From Hyphomicrobium sp. ghe19 (lineage in GTDB: Bacteria > Pseudomonadota > Alphaproteobacteria > Rhizobiales > Hyphomicrobiaceae), in NCBI RefSeq assembly GCF_902712875.1, contig NZ_LR743509.1, positions 2,432,001-2,496,000 on the forward strand: 64,000 nt of DNA, in the 5' to 3' direction. A program made the translations under genes and the position numbers. Within the stretch, counting starts at the first letter, position 1; every line of letters starts with the position of its first letter. This document shows positions 8,721 through 16,015 of the stretch, piece by piece. Below the pieces are notes generated by a model. That model saw nothing but the letters and a program-made list of their open reading frames with translations, was not told the DNA's origin and ran no database searches.

Positions 8721-9461
8721 TTAGGTCAGTTCGAGACAACAGCCGATCATCGTCGTTTGGTTTCCTGACCATGTAGCTCTGAGAGCCTTGGACGTACCGC
8801 CAGTCTGAACAACGGCATAAGCTTTGAATGCCGTGCCTGGATAGTAAACAAGTTTGGAGTCTGCATCTGTGGTGACCGTTCCGGTCACACTCGATAGGGC
8901 CGAATTTGCGTTTCCGGCAGCAATGAAGACCACGTTCAAACCAGCCGGCTGATTGACGGTCAAGGTCGTCGGAGAACTCGCCGCAAGCATTCGACCCATG
9001 ACTTGGGCATCAGCGACGGTGAACTTCGTGAATGTTCCTCTAACAAGACACCAAGCCAGGACGACCCCACCCGATATAGAGAGCGCCTTCTTCGACGAAA
9101 TATCATCAGCCGTTACGATCTTCGCAAATACGTTGGCGTAGCTTGCAGCGCCGGTCACAGCAGTCCAACCGGTCAGACTACTCCCTACTTGGCCACCAGC
9201 CGTATAGTGGTTCATCCCAACGAAGAGCAGAAGGTCTCCGACCTGCGCCTGGCTTGGCCATGCCGGCGAAACCTGGGACGACGAGGATGCACCTCCACCA
9301 GTCACGTATGAGGCAGTCGCCGCCACCTTCGAGTGGAACTTCTTCCATACGCCGCCCTGATTGACATAGCCGTTCTGGACTTCTTTCCACGAGCCACTGT
9401 CACGAACGAAGATGCCGTTCGTCTTCTTCCAGGCACCTCCGACGCGCGTATGATGGGACAT
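8721..9461 (-). CDS. Tail fibre-region protein with W-K-K repeats
   Basis: 246 aa. The N-terminus has three short repeats ending in GGAWKK, GSWKEV and GGVWKKF, as seen at the N-terminus of some phage receptor-binding proteins. The remainder is a glycine/alanine-rich beta domain (AWPSQAQVGDLLLFVGMNHY). Its start abuts the HxH-repeat fibre gene (9462), so the two likely form one fibre complex. Role inferred. Confidence 0.7.
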   Translation of the reverse strand: MSHHTRVGGAWKKTNGIFVRDSGSWKEVQNGYVNQGGVWKKFHSKVAATASYVTGGGASSSSQVSPAWPSQAQVGDLLLFVGMNHYTAGGQVGSSLTGWTAVTGAASYANVFAKIVTADDISSKKALSISGGVVLAWCLVRGTFTKFTVADAQVMGRMLAASSPTTLTVNQPAGLNVVFIAAGNANSALSSVTGTVTTDADSKLVYYPGTAFKAYAVVQTGGTSKALRATWSGNQTTMIGCCLELT

Positions 9462-10652
9462 TTACGCTTCCCGCTGGAACCAGAAATCACCGTCAGCACC
9501 ACCGGACGGCGCAGCGGTCGACACCGTGAACGTCGCGCCTTTCCAGAGATCGGCATCGAGGCCTGTACCTGCACCGTCGACGGTCTTGATCTTCGTCAGG
9601 ATGTCGGCCGCCGTGTAGCTGGTGGCATCGAGCTTGGCATTGAGCGCCGTCTGCAAGCCGGTGACATCCGAGACGGCGTGCGAATGCGTCGAAGCGGCCT
9701 TACCCGCGAGCGCAGTGTTCACCGAAGTCAGGTCTGCCTTGGCGTCAAGAGCGGTCTGCAAGCCCGTGATCGTACTGATCGCCTGGCTGTGCGAGGCTGC
9801 CGCCTTGCCATCGAGCGCAGTCTGCAACCCGGTCACGTCACCGATCGCGTGCGTATGAACGGCAGCGGCTTTGCCATCGATGGCCGTCTGCAGGCCGGTG
9901 ACGTCGCTGATCGCGTGCGAGTGGACCGTATTCGCCTTACCGGCGAGGCCTGACGTCAATGCGGACTGATCTGCCTTCGAGCCGAGAGCAGTGCTGACGG
10001 AGGCAGCATCGGCCTTCGCATCGAGAGCTGTCTGCAATCCGGTAATCGTGCTGATGGCTTGCGTGTGCGATGCCGCTGCCTTGCCGTCGAGAGCCGTCTG
10101 AAGACCCGTAACATCGGCAATGGCGTGCGAGTGTGCGCTTGCAGCCTTCCCGTCGAGGGCGGTCTGTAGGTTCGTGACGTCGGCGATGGCGTGACTGTGC
10201 GTCGAGTTCGCCTTGCCAGCGAGACCGGTCGTCAGAGCCGTCTGATCAGCCTTGGCATCAAGTGCCGTCTGGAGCCCGGTAATCGTGCTGATCGCCTGCG
10301 TATGCGAAGCGGGGGCCTTGCCGTCCAGCGCAGTCTGGAGACCGGTCACATCGGCAATAGCATGGCTGTGCACCGACGCGGCCTTGCTATCCAAGGCGGT
10401 CTGCAGGCCCGTCACGTTGGCGATCGTATGCGTGTGCGAGGTCGGAGCCTTGCCGTTGAGAGCGGCCTGGGTCGCGGTCGAGATCGGCTTATCGGCGTCC
10501 CTCGTGTCGTCGACGTTCGACAGGTTCAGGGTCTGCAGCAGGTTCAGCGCCGGGATGTCACCCGTCAACCCGGCAACCGAGTTTACCGCGGTCGCTTCCG
10601 GCCCCTCACCGCCGCCCGAGGCGACGTTCTCGATGACTAGGATTTTGGTCAT
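9462..10652 (-). CDS. Tail fibre with HxH super-repeat
   Basis: 396 aa. Residues ~65-335 hold ten copies of (T)GLQTALDGKA, each preceded by a short motif S-H-x-H-A-I or S-H-x-Q-A-I. The order is HxH, HxH, HxQ three times and then one HxH, separated by KAD..AL..GLAGKAN linkers. HxH motifs in trimeric fibres (T4 gp37 is the known case) coordinate a metal ion on the axis, so a thin metal-stabilised trimeric shaft is plausible. Short N-terminal anchor and C-terminal WFQREA tail. Confidence 0.85.
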   Translation of the reverse strand: MTKILVIENVASGGGEGPEATAVNSVAGLTGDIPALNLLQTLNLSNVDDTRDADKPISTATQAALNGKAPTSHTHTIANVTGLQTALDSKAASVHSHAIADVTGLQTALDGKAPASHTQAISTITGLQTALDAKADQTALTTGLAGKANSTHSHAIADVTNLQTALDGKAASAHSHAIADVTGLQTALDGKAAASHTQAISTITGLQTALDAKADAASVSTALGSKADQSALTSGLAGKANTVHSHAISDVTGLQTAIDGKAAAVHTHAIGDVTGLQTALDGKAAASHSQAISTITGLQTALDAKADLTSVNTALAGKAASTHSHAVSDVTGLQTALNAKLDATSYTAADILTKIKTVDGAGTGLDADLWKGATFTVSTAAPSGGADGDFWFQREA

Positions 10653-11038
10653 TGGACAGCCACCACCTGGAGAGCAGCTGCGCTGACCTGATTGACCGGC
10701 AGGCCACCGTCGTTCACGGAGGCGATACGGATGAAGACGCCGGCCAGGAGCGGACCAACGGGAACGGCATACGCGCCTGCGCCCGTGATCCCTGTGACCT
10801 GCGGGATTTCACCCGTCTGGGTCTTGATCGTGTACCAGGTCGTGCCGTCGACCGAGGTTTCGAACTGGATGCGAGCCGCAGTCCAGCCTGCCGGCACGAT
10901 GATGCCGACGATGGTCGCACCGCTCGGATTGATGACTTCGCTGACGGACTTGCCAGCATCGATCTTTGCCGAAAACACGGCGCGCGGCGCATCATCACCG
11001 CGTCCAGCATTCTGTGGAAGCTTAACTGTCTTGGCCAT
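10649..11038 (-). CDS. Structural protein, paralogue of 8247-8615
   Basis: 129 aa from ATG 11038 with GGAGCGCGTC upstream; the longer frame crosses a palindromic site. Related to 8247-8615 in the segment around AGWTAARIQFETSVDGTTW. First gene after the palindrome at 11053, so probably the head of the fibre transcription unit. Function unknown, probably virion or fibre-associated. Confidence 0.7.
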   Translation of the reverse strand: MAKTVKLPQNAGRGDDAPRAVFSAKIDAGKSVSEVINPSGATIVGIIVPAGWTAARIQFETSVDGTTWYTIKTQTGEIPQVTGITGAGAYAVPVGPLLAGVFIRIASVNDGGLPVNQVSAAALQVVAVQ

Positions 11039-11052
11039 GACGCGCTCCGGAT

Positions 11053-11068
11053 TTGCAATTAATTGCAC
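11053..11068. promoter_or_regulatory. 16-bp palindromic site, copy 7
   Basis: TTGCAATTAATTGCAC, 15 bp upstream of the start codon at 11038. Confidence 0.8.
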
Positions 11069-11150
11069 ACTACGGAAACGCGGCTCGACGTCAAACCACC
11101 CGGTGCGTCGGCGGCCCACGCCTTGTGAGCGTGGGACCAACCTTGTCGCC

Positions 11151-11222
11151 TTATCGGGTTACGATAATGATGGCGGTTCCTGCAGACGGTGGTACGTCTG
11201 ACAGGGTTATCGTCATGTTCAT
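11151..11222 (-). CDS. Possible 23-aa peptide
   Basis: ATG 11222 with a very good RBS (GGAAGGAGTAAGC), coding for MNMTITLSDVPPSAGTAIII and three more residues, then TAA. A 5-bp GC hairpin lies just upstream. It is divergent from the plus-strand ligase. Either a true short peptide or a leader; coding status is uncertain. Confidence 0.4.
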   Translation of the reverse strand: MNMTITLSDVPPSAGTAIIIVTR

Positions 11223-11238
11223 GCTTACTCCTTCCGAC

Positions 11239-11252
11239 CCCCATTAGTGGGG
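11239..11252. other. Short hairpin between divergent genes
   Basis: CCCCA-TTAG-TGGGG, extended by GAC/GTC. It lies between the minus-strand peptide and the plus-strand ligase. Possible operator or terminator; no T-run follows on either side. Confidence 0.3.
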
Positions 11253-11334
11253 CGTCAGGAATATTTATGAAACCGCGTATTTTGACCCCGCGCCGGGACT
11301 CAAAACCGGGCCTTCGAGGGCCTATCTACGGGCC

Positions 11335-11949
11335 GTGCTTACGAAACACCGCTTTGTCCCGGTCATGGCCCCGGCTCTGGCCAAGCTGCCGCCCACGGGT
11401 CCTGAGTGGCTTCACGAGATCAAGTTCGACGGCTGGCGTACCCAGCTGCACGTCGAGGACGGGTCTTATACGCTCTATTCCAAGAACGGCGCTGATTTTA
11501 CTAAGCGTTTCAGACAGTTAGCTGGCGTCGTCGAGACCCTGCAGGTCCGGCGGGCCATCATCGATTGCGAGCTGATCGCCTGCGACGAGAGCGGGATGCC
11601 CTGCTTCCAGACGCTCATGACGCTGGGCAATCGGGCGACGCTCTGTCTGGTGGCCTTCGATCTGCTGATGCTGGACGGTGTTAACTTTATGAACCTTGGC
11701 ATCGAGGAGCGGAAAGCTGCCCTGCAGCTCATCGTCAAATCGACCAACACCACCCGCTTCCAGTTCTCGGACGGCTTCGACGACCCTATCGCCCTGCTCG
11801 AAGCGTGCTCGCGGCTGAACTTCGAGGGCATCGTTTCGAAGCGCCGCGGATCGCTGTACAAATCGGGTCCGACCAAGGAATGGCTCAAGCTCAAGACGGC
11901 CGAGTGGCGAGCCACCAACAGACGACGCTGGGAACTCTTTCAGAAATGA
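11335..11949 (+). CDS. Minimal ATP-dependent DNA ligase (catalytic domain only)
   Basis: Seals DNA nicks using ATP. Lys30 in EIKFDGWR is the expected adenylated residue; the other motifs seen are CELIACD (III), FEGIVSKRRG (IV) and EWLKLKT (V). At 204 aa it ends right after motif V, so it has the nucleotidyltransferase domain but no OB-fold; the sequence is closest in style to the LigD ligase domain. GTG 11335 is assumed; the first ATG would be at 11365. It and the next gene are the only plus-strand genes in the window. A second, T7-type ligase is at 16015-16965. Activity without an OB-fold is uncertain. Confidence 0.8.
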   Translation: MLTKHRFVPVMAPALAKLPPTGPEWLHEIKFDGWRTQLHVEDGSYTLYSKNGADFTKRFRQLAGVVETLQVRRAIIDCELIACDESGMPCFQTLMTLGNRATLCLVAFDLLMLDGVNFMNLGIEERKAALQLIVKSTNTTRFQFSDGFDDPIALLEACSRLNFEGIVSKRRGSLYKSGPTKEWLKLKTAEWRATNRRRWELFQK

Positions 11950-12209
11950 ACCACAGCCATTCCCAGCAGATCAAACCACCTGAGGACGGGCGACGACGGG
12001 ACGCCTGGCGTGCGGCTGCGAAGGCCTACCGGGAGCACTACAACGAGGGCGCTGACGGCGCGTACAAGGCTGCCGAGAAGGCCGTGCTCGCTCTCCTACC
12101 CGACCTCAATCAGGAACAGGCGAGTGCCGTCGCCGTGGCCGCTGTCTCGTACGCCTCGCAGTATCACGCGGACTGGCTCTATGCGCTCTACGAGCGGAAG
12201 CCGCGCTAA
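11946..12209 (+). CDS. Hypothetical 87-aa protein, partner of minimal ligase
   Basis: ATG overlaps the ligase stop as ATGA, so the two are coupled. Composed of helical segments rich in Ala (DAWRAAAKAYREHYNEGAD, QASAVAVAAVSYASQYH). It ends converging on the minus-strand gene 12206-12391 with a 3-bp overlap of stop codons. No recognised family. Confidence 0.65.
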   Translation: MNHSHSQQIKPPEDGRRRDAWRAAAKAYREHYNEGADGAYKAAEKAVLALLPDLNQEQASAVAVAAVSYASQYHADWLYALYERKPR

Positions 12210-12391
12210 CGGCCCATCAGCTTATCAATGCGCTCAGTGAACTCCCACTTCAGCACTCTCATGCGGTCGTAGGAACGGACGAACTCCGGGTCCTTAGCAT
12301 CGGAGCACGTATCCAAATACTGCTGCAACCGGTCCATCTCTTCTTTGATTTCGTGAGTGGCCATCTCAGCCACCGGCCTAAAGTTGGTCAT
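12206..12391 (-). CDS. Hypothetical 61-aa helical protein
   Basis: Charged, coiled-coil-like sequence (THEIKEEMDRLQQYLDT). It converges tail-to-tail with the plus-strand gene ending at 12209. Three palindromic sites lie upstream. Function unknown. Confidence 0.6.
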   Translation of the reverse strand: MTNFRPVAEMATHEIKEEMDRLQQYLDTCSDAKDPEFVRSYDRMRVLKWEFTERIDKLMGR

Positions 12392-12418
12392 GCAAAATTC
12401 CCGCAGGCAATACAGCGT

Positions 12419-12434
12419 CTGAAATTAATTGCAG
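12419..12434. promoter_or_regulatory. 16-bp palindromic site, copy 8 (first of a 25-bp spaced triplet)
   Basis: CTGAAATTAATTGCAG, in the gap upstream of 12206-12391. Confidence 0.75.
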
Positions 12435-12443
12435 ACACGAGTC

Positions 12444-12459
12444 TTGCAACTAATTTCAC
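12444..12459. promoter_or_regulatory. 16-bp palindromic site, copy 9 (second of triplet)
   Basis: TTGCAACTAATTTCAC, exactly 25 bp from copy 8. Confidence 0.65.
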
Positions 12460-12468
12460 AAACTGACC

Positions 12469-12484
12469 CACAATTAATTAATAT
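12469..12484. promoter_or_regulatory. 16-bp palindromic site, copy 10 (degenerate, third of triplet)
   Basis: CACAATTAATTAATAT, again 25 bp further; the core AATTAATT is intact but the right arm is lost where it overlaps the stop region of 12478-12672. Confidence 0.4.
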
Positions 12485-12672
12485 CCGATCGACTGCATCA
12501 CTTGTACGGACACCATCGCTTTCGGGTGCTCCACCTCCAGTTCGTTCTGCGCGAAGTCCTTCGCTTCGTTTGCGTCACGAGCGAGGACCGTCACGAAGCC
12601 TTCTTTCTCCTCTGCGTAGCCGAAGCCCGCATCGAGGACGTGATACTTCGCCAGATAGACGTACTGCTTCAC
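12478..12672 (-). CDS. Small beta-alpha protein with A-x-D-NEA motif
   Basis: 64 aa: beta-rich start (MKQYVYLAKYHVL), strand VTVLARDA, then helix NEAKDFAQNEL. Resembles the proteins at 1765, 13968 and 19583 in layout. Last gene of an overlapping run from 13743. Confidence 0.6.
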   Translation of the reverse strand: MKQYVYLAKYHVLDAGFGYAEEKEGFVTVLARDANEAKDFAQNELEVEHPKAMVSVQVMQSIGY

Positions 12673-13334
12673 TCCTTCGACTCCTCCAACAGGACTGGCG
12701 ACTGGCCTTGCAGCGCTTCTAGCCCGGTGCGGGTCAGGACACCCTGAATGTAACCGTGGACTTCGGACTTCATCTTTTCGACGGTCTCCTCGACGTGCTC
12801 ATCGAAGCTCCGAGCGACGTACGGCAGGTTGTGCTTCAGCTCCGTGATCACGCTGTTGACCGGACCCTTCAGCGTGTCCTTCTTGGCCTTCGGGAGCGGC
12901 ATGTCCTCGATCGTGTTGATCAGCGTCCTCAGCTTGTGCAGAGCGATGTCGAGCTTGCCGGCGAACTCGGCACTGTACTGGGCGGTGCGGTCCGGGATCG
13001 GGAACGACGGCACGTAGCCATGACCTTCTCGGTAATCGATCGTGCATTGAACGCCTTCCCCGACATTGAGCGCACTCACGAACGTCGCCCACTGGGCCTC
13101 TGATAGGCTGATCTCAAACAGCTGTTTCTTGGCATACGGCCAATCCCGGCTCAGGTCCCGGTTCAGCTCCGAGGCGCTCAGACGGATCGTGATGTACGCG
13201 TTGTGCTCGAAGTCGGAGCCGTAGAGCGTGCGCCTTCCCGAGGTTCGAAATGCGCCGAGCTGGCCAAACGCTGGATGCGTCATCCGGATGCCACGGTCTG
13301 TCTTCTCGACTTCGATTTCCTGTACTGGTCTCAT
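12669..13334 (-). CDS. Hypothetical 221-aa protein
   Basis: N-terminal half is beta-rich (THPAFGQLGAFRTSGRRTLYG, AYITIRLSASELNR), the C-terminal half helical (AGKLDIALHKLRTLINTIE; DEHVEETVEKMKSEVHGYI). Overlaps neighbours by 4 bp on both sides. No family recognised. Confidence 0.7.
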   Translation of the reverse strand: MRPVQEIEVEKTDRGIRMTHPAFGQLGAFRTSGRRTLYGSDFEHNAYITIRLSASELNRDLSRDWPYAKKQLFEISLSEAQWATFVSALNVGEGVQCTIDYREGHGYVPSFPIPDRTAQYSAEFAGKLDIALHKLRTLINTIEDMPLPKAKKDTLKGPVNSVITELKHNLPYVARSFDEHVEETVEKMKSEVHGYIQGVLTRTGLEALQGQSPVLLEESKE

Positions 13335-13540
13335 ATCGTTTCATCCATCACATAGACGTACACCGGCCCACCATTCGGCACACCGATCAGGCCCAACCTG
13401 TTCCACTTGTTGACGAGCATCATCAATGCACCCGGCCCCACCATGCCCATCTCCTGGTAGAGCTGCTCACCCGTGATCGTCTTACTCTCAGACGTGATCT
13501 CGGTGCCTTTGATCGCGTTGCGCGTGTATCGGTAGCTCAT
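13331..13540 (-). CDS. Hypothetical 69-aa protein
   Basis: Small protein (MSYRYTRNAIKGTEITSESK, MVGPGALMMLVNKWNRLGL) that could hold a winged-helix-like core; not identifiable. Overlaps both neighbours by 4 bp. Confidence 0.6.
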   Translation of the reverse strand: MSYRYTRNAIKGTEITSESKTITGEQLYQEMGMVGPGALMMLVNKWNRLGLIGVPNGGPVYVYVMDETI

Positions 13541-13743
13541 AGCGCCAGCATCCTCTCGACTTTATGCGGCAGCCCTTCCTTCACTAAGTCCTCCTCCAAC
13601 TTCACGACGAAGAGTGCGTACTCATCGAAGCGGGCCTGCTCGGACTCCGTGAAGCCTTCCGAACTGGTTTCAGCCCACGACCCCAGGTCGTCGAGCATTC
13701 CGTGCATGACTTCGAGGCATATGCTGAGGGTCGGTTTCGGCAC
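13537..13743 (-). CDS. Hypothetical 68-aa protein
   Basis: GTG 13743 is chosen because AAGGAG lies 8 bases upstream; the longer frame translates the palindromic site and is not credible. Acidic helical sequence (MLDDLGSWAETSSEGFTES). First gene of the run that ends at 12478. Confidence 0.6.
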   Translation of the reverse strand: MPKPTLSICLEVMHGMLDDLGSWAETSSEGFTESEQARFDEYALFVVKLEEDLVKEGLPHKVERMLAL

Positions 13744-13763
13744 GAGCTGCACTCCTTGCTGCC

Positions 13764-13779
13764 CTGAAATTAATTTCAA
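13764..13779. promoter_or_regulatory. 16-bp palindromic site, copy 11
   Basis: CTGAAATTAATTTCAA, 20 bp upstream of the GTG start at 13743. Confidence 0.75.
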
Positions 13780-13786
13780 CGACGAC

Positions 13787-13975
13787 CTACTCCAACGCGA
13801 AGCCAAGGCCGCCGCACGTAGGGCACATCTCACCTTCGTCGTGACGGGACGCCCTAATCTCTCCGTATCCGGAGCATTTCTCGCAGACGACGGGGACGAC
13901 CTTCGTGTCGGCGACGATCTTCTGCCGGAACAACGGGTTCTGAAGAGCGTGGGCTTCTGCTGATCGCCTACTCAT
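13787..13975 (-). CDS. Small DnaJ-type zinc-finger protein
   Basis: 62 aa with two CxxCxGxG-like pairs: CEKCSGYGE (~31-39) and CPTCGGLGF (~51-59), the zinc-binding pattern of the DnaJ cysteine-rich domain. Small free-standing proteins with this finger are common in phages. Probably binds Zn; target unknown. Overlaps the upstream stop (13968). Confidence 0.75.
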   Translation of the reverse strand: MSRRSAEAHALQNPLFRQKIVADTKVVPVVCEKCSGYGEIRASRHDEGEMCPTCGGLGFALE

Positions 13976-14249
13976 CGGTGTTCTCCTCGATCTCCTCCAC
14001 GAACGAAACCTCGCACTTCACAAGCTCACTTTCATCGGCGAGCGTCATGGCTGGCGATAGGCTGACCTCGGGCAGGTCCGGATCGTCGAACTGCTTGCCG
14101 GAGATCGGCAGGTCGGGGTCATCGTCGTTGTCAAACTCGAACGACCGATCCTTGGCAGCCGCAAGCATCTTGGCCTTGGCCTCCTCCTCACTCTCAGCCT
14201 TGACGTAAACGGTCGCCCATATCGGAACGTCGATGCTGTAAATGTTCAT
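13968..14249 (-). CDS. Acidic small protein with ESEEEA motif
   Basis: 93 aa. N-terminus MNIYSIDVPIWATVYVKAES then helix EEEAKAKMLAAAKD, followed by a very acidic region (FDNDDDPDLPISG) and tail EEIEENTDE. The N-terminal half matches the beta-alpha pattern of 1765, 12478 and 19583. Function unknown. Confidence 0.65.
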   Translation of the reverse strand: MNIYSIDVPIWATVYVKAESEEEAKAKMLAAAKDRSFEFDNDDDPDLPISGKQFDDPDLPEVSLSPAMTLADESELVKCEVSFVEEIEENTDE

Positions 14250-14482
14250 TTCTTGGGCTCCTCATCAGGGTCGAGCGTGATCTCGATGCGGACGCGAGCA
14301 TCCTCACCGTCAATCTTTGTCGTTGCTGTCAGCGCGATCGAAGGCGAGGCGACGCCTGGTTCAAAACCAAGCTCCTTCATGCCTTCCCGCAGTTTCGGGA
14401 CGACCGCCTCACAGAGCTGCCTGAACAGCTTTGGCGGGATCGAATACGCCGTGTCCTGCAGGACGCTTTTCATTTTGCTCAT
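14246..14482 (-). CDS. Hypothetical 78-aa protein
   Basis: Helical first half (YSIPPKLFRQLCEAVVPKL) then beta strand-rich second half (SIALTATTKIDGEDARVRIE). Overlaps both neighbours by 4 bp. No family recognised. Confidence 0.6.
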   Translation of the reverse strand: MSKMKSVLQDTAYSIPPKLFRQLCEAVVPKLREGMKELGFEPGVASPSIALTATTKIDGEDARVRIEITLDPDEEPKK

Positions 14483-14655
14483 GCTGCGACCGCCTTCAGT
14501 TCCTTGATCTGCTTCTCAATCTTGCTGATCTCGGCCAGAACGCCCTTGCGGCGCGGGTTCGAGTACCAGAAGTCGTCTGACATCGACTGACAGAAGTCTG
14601 TGTCCTCCCAGGAGGCGAGTTCGGCTTCGAGGGCGGCAATGCGGTTAGCTTGCAT
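14479..14655 (-). CDS. Hypothetical 58-aa protein
   Basis: ATG 14655 selected: GGAG lies 8 bases upstream. Coiled-coil-like ends (RIAALEAELASWE and EISKIEKQIKELKAV) around a short aromatic centre. Starts 17 bp from a palindromic site. Confidence 0.55.
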   Translation of the reverse strand: MQANRIAALEAELASWEDTDFCQSMSDDFWYSNPRRKGVLAEISKIEKQIKELKAVAA

Positions 14656-14671
14656 GTGACTCACTCCAACT

Positions 14672-14687
14672 TTGCAATTAATTGCAC
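14672..14687. promoter_or_regulatory. 16-bp palindromic site, copy 12
   Basis: TTGCAATTAATTGCAC between the stop of 14688-14963 and the start at 14655, with no room for a downstream promoter. Confidence 0.8.
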
Positions 14688-14963
14688 TCAGTGCACCAGA
14701 TACGCGATGTACAGGCGGGTTCCGACCACTGCCGTGATCATCTCGTCGTCCTGGTCCTGGATGCAGGCCGGGTTCTTCTGGATCATGCCGACCACATACT
14801 TGACCGTCGACATCTTCACCTCGTCCCGGTCAACCGCGTAGCCGCGCTTCTTCGAGGCGTAATCAACGTGATCGGGGTGATACACATGCTTGCCGGCGCA
14901 ACCGCAGCAGCACTTGCCGTCCTGGCCGTAATACACGCTGGAGACTTTGGAGATGTCGATCAT
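14688..14963 (-). CDS. Cys-rich small protein
   Basis: 91 aa beginning MIDISKVSSVYYGQDGKCCC; the cluster KCCCGCAGKHVYHPDH could bind metal. The RBS and spacer AAGGATTGAACGGTC are identical to those before 17260. First gene after a promoter at 15.02 kb. Confidence 0.65.
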   Translation of the reverse strand: MIDISKVSSVYYGQDGKCCCGCAGKHVYHPDHVDYASKKRGYAVDRDEVKMSTVKYVVGMIQKNPACIQDQDDEMITAVVGTRLYIAYLVH

Positions 14964-14996
14964 GACCGTTCAATCCTTGGTTGGTCAGTGTCTATA

Positions 14997-15029
14997 ATCT
15001 TACGATCTCACTGGCCGGCTGCGGGTCAA
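14997..15029 (-). promoter_or_regulatory. Diverged class I promoter
   Basis: TTGACC followed by AGTGAGATCGTAAG, matching the conserved class I promoters at 17.3-18.9 kb except in the last bases (GAGACGATAG there). Upstream of it is the palindrome at 15047. It should transcribe 14688-14963. Confidence 0.5.
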
Positions 15030-15046
15030 GGATAAAGCGACTGGAT

Positions 15047-15062
15047 TTGCAATTAATTTCAC
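15047..15062. promoter_or_regulatory. 16-bp palindromic site, copy 13
   Basis: TTGCAATTAATTTCAC, upstream of the promoter at 14997-15029 and overlapping the stop region of the gene ending at 15059. Confidence 0.8.
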
Positions 15063-15256
15063 TGTGCCTCTACCATACGAAAGCGATCGGGTGCACCGCT
15101 CGTCAGGATGTGCGTTTCGAGGTACTGTTGGGCCTCATCTTCAGTGAACACGTACGGCTCACCGCGGGACGGACGCACTGGCTTCCAGACCTCGATCTGG
15201 TTCTCGCGTATCCTCACTTCGACATGGAAGCGTTTCGTGTGCAGATGGGCAGACAT
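15059..15256 (-). CDS. Hypothetical 65-aa protein
   Basis: Beta-rich N-terminus (RFHVEVRIRENQIEVWKPV) then helix TEDEAQQYLETHIL. Its stop codon lies within the palindromic site at 15047-15062. Function unknown. Confidence 0.6.
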   Translation of the reverse strand: MSAHLHTKRFHVEVRIRENQIEVWKPVRPSRGEPYVFTEDEAQQYLETHILTSGAPDRFRMVEAQ

Positions 15257-15598
15257 TCAAAACTCCACCGGATCGTCACCACCGACGCCGTGGCTCCACG
15301 CAGCCGGGTTGGCGAAGAACTTTTCGAGATAGACGTGCAGCATCTCGTCTACGAAGCGGGCATACTCCACCCACGGTTCGCCTCGAAATTGCGTGCTTTC
15401 CAATACTTTCTCGTACTCAGCATCGAGCGCGGGATTGGTGCCGTCCGGCTGCTCAAGATGTCGGAATTTGCGCCATAGGTGCCACGCCTTCATGGCATCG
15501 TAAGGCGCGGTCATCTCTGTCTTACGCTCGCGCATCTGTCGACCGACGAACGTCCAAAGGGCGAATGCAAGCTCAGTATCGAACTTCTGGTCAGCCAT
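15257..15598 (-). CDS. Hypothetical 113-aa protein
   Basis: ATG 15598 overlaps the upstream stop as TGATG with GAGG upstream; the longer frame antisense-translates the neighbouring gene. Helical, aromatic-rich (ELAFALWTFVGRQMRERK, EMLHVYLEKFFANPAAW). No family recognised. Confidence 0.65.
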   Translation of the reverse strand: MADQKFDTELAFALWTFVGRQMRERKTEMTAPYDAMKAWHLWRKFRHLEQPDGTNPALDAEYEKVLESTQFRGEPWVEYARFVDEMLHVYLEKFFANPAAWSHGVGGDDPVEF

Positions 15599-15786
15599 CA
15601 CCCGTACCTCTTCTTGTGGTCGTTGTAGCCTTGCATGTACGCCGCCTTCTGCATCGCGGTCCAGTGGCCCCACGGGTTCGGAGCCCAGCCATAAGCACGA
15701 TGCGTCGAGCCCTGTCGTTCGCACATTGCGAGCGTCGGGTTCGTCTGCAGCCGCTCTTCGAGTTCGGCGTAATTGATCTCAGGCAT
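15598..15786 (-). CDS. Hypothetical 62-aa protein
   Basis: ATG 15786 preceded by GGAGTAGATCG. Sequence PNPWGHWTAMQKAAYMQGYN is reminiscent of small phage proteins of unknown role. Coupled to 15257-15598. Confidence 0.6.
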   Translation of the reverse strand: MPEINYAELEERLQTNPTLAMCERQGSTHRAYGWAPNPWGHWTAMQKAAYMQGYNDHKKRYG

Positions 15787-15790
15787 CGAT

Positions 15791-16015
15791 CTACTCCACA
15801 AGCCTGAGGTCTTCATCACACGGGGGCGTATCGTCGATCGGGTCGTAAACGAAGGCTGTGTCGAACTTCTCACTGTTCCCGTCCTTCCAGGTGACGTTCG
15901 TGGTGCCGCTCTTCACATAGAACGACTCAATATCATCGAGCGTTCTGCCTTCTGGCAGGTCGAACGCTGACGTGCCGTACACCTTCGTCGCGATACGCAC
16001 TTCCACCTTAGACAT
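15791..16015 (-). CDS. Hypothetical 74-aa protein
   Basis: ATG 16015 overlaps the ligase stop as TGATG. Beta-rich (VEVRIATKVYGTSAFDLPEG) with acidic C-terminus. Co-translated with the ligase; function unknown. Confidence 0.6.
   Translation of the reverse strand: MSKVEVRIATKVYGTSAFDLPEGRTLDDIESFYVKSGTTNVTWKDGNSEKFDTAFVYDPIDDTPPCDEDLRLVE

Noticed and set aside
11189..11521. 110-codon plus-strand ORF over the ligase 5' region
   Set aside because: It is an alternative frame of the ligase gene, Arg/Ser/Pro-rich, while the ligase motifs are in the 11335 frame.
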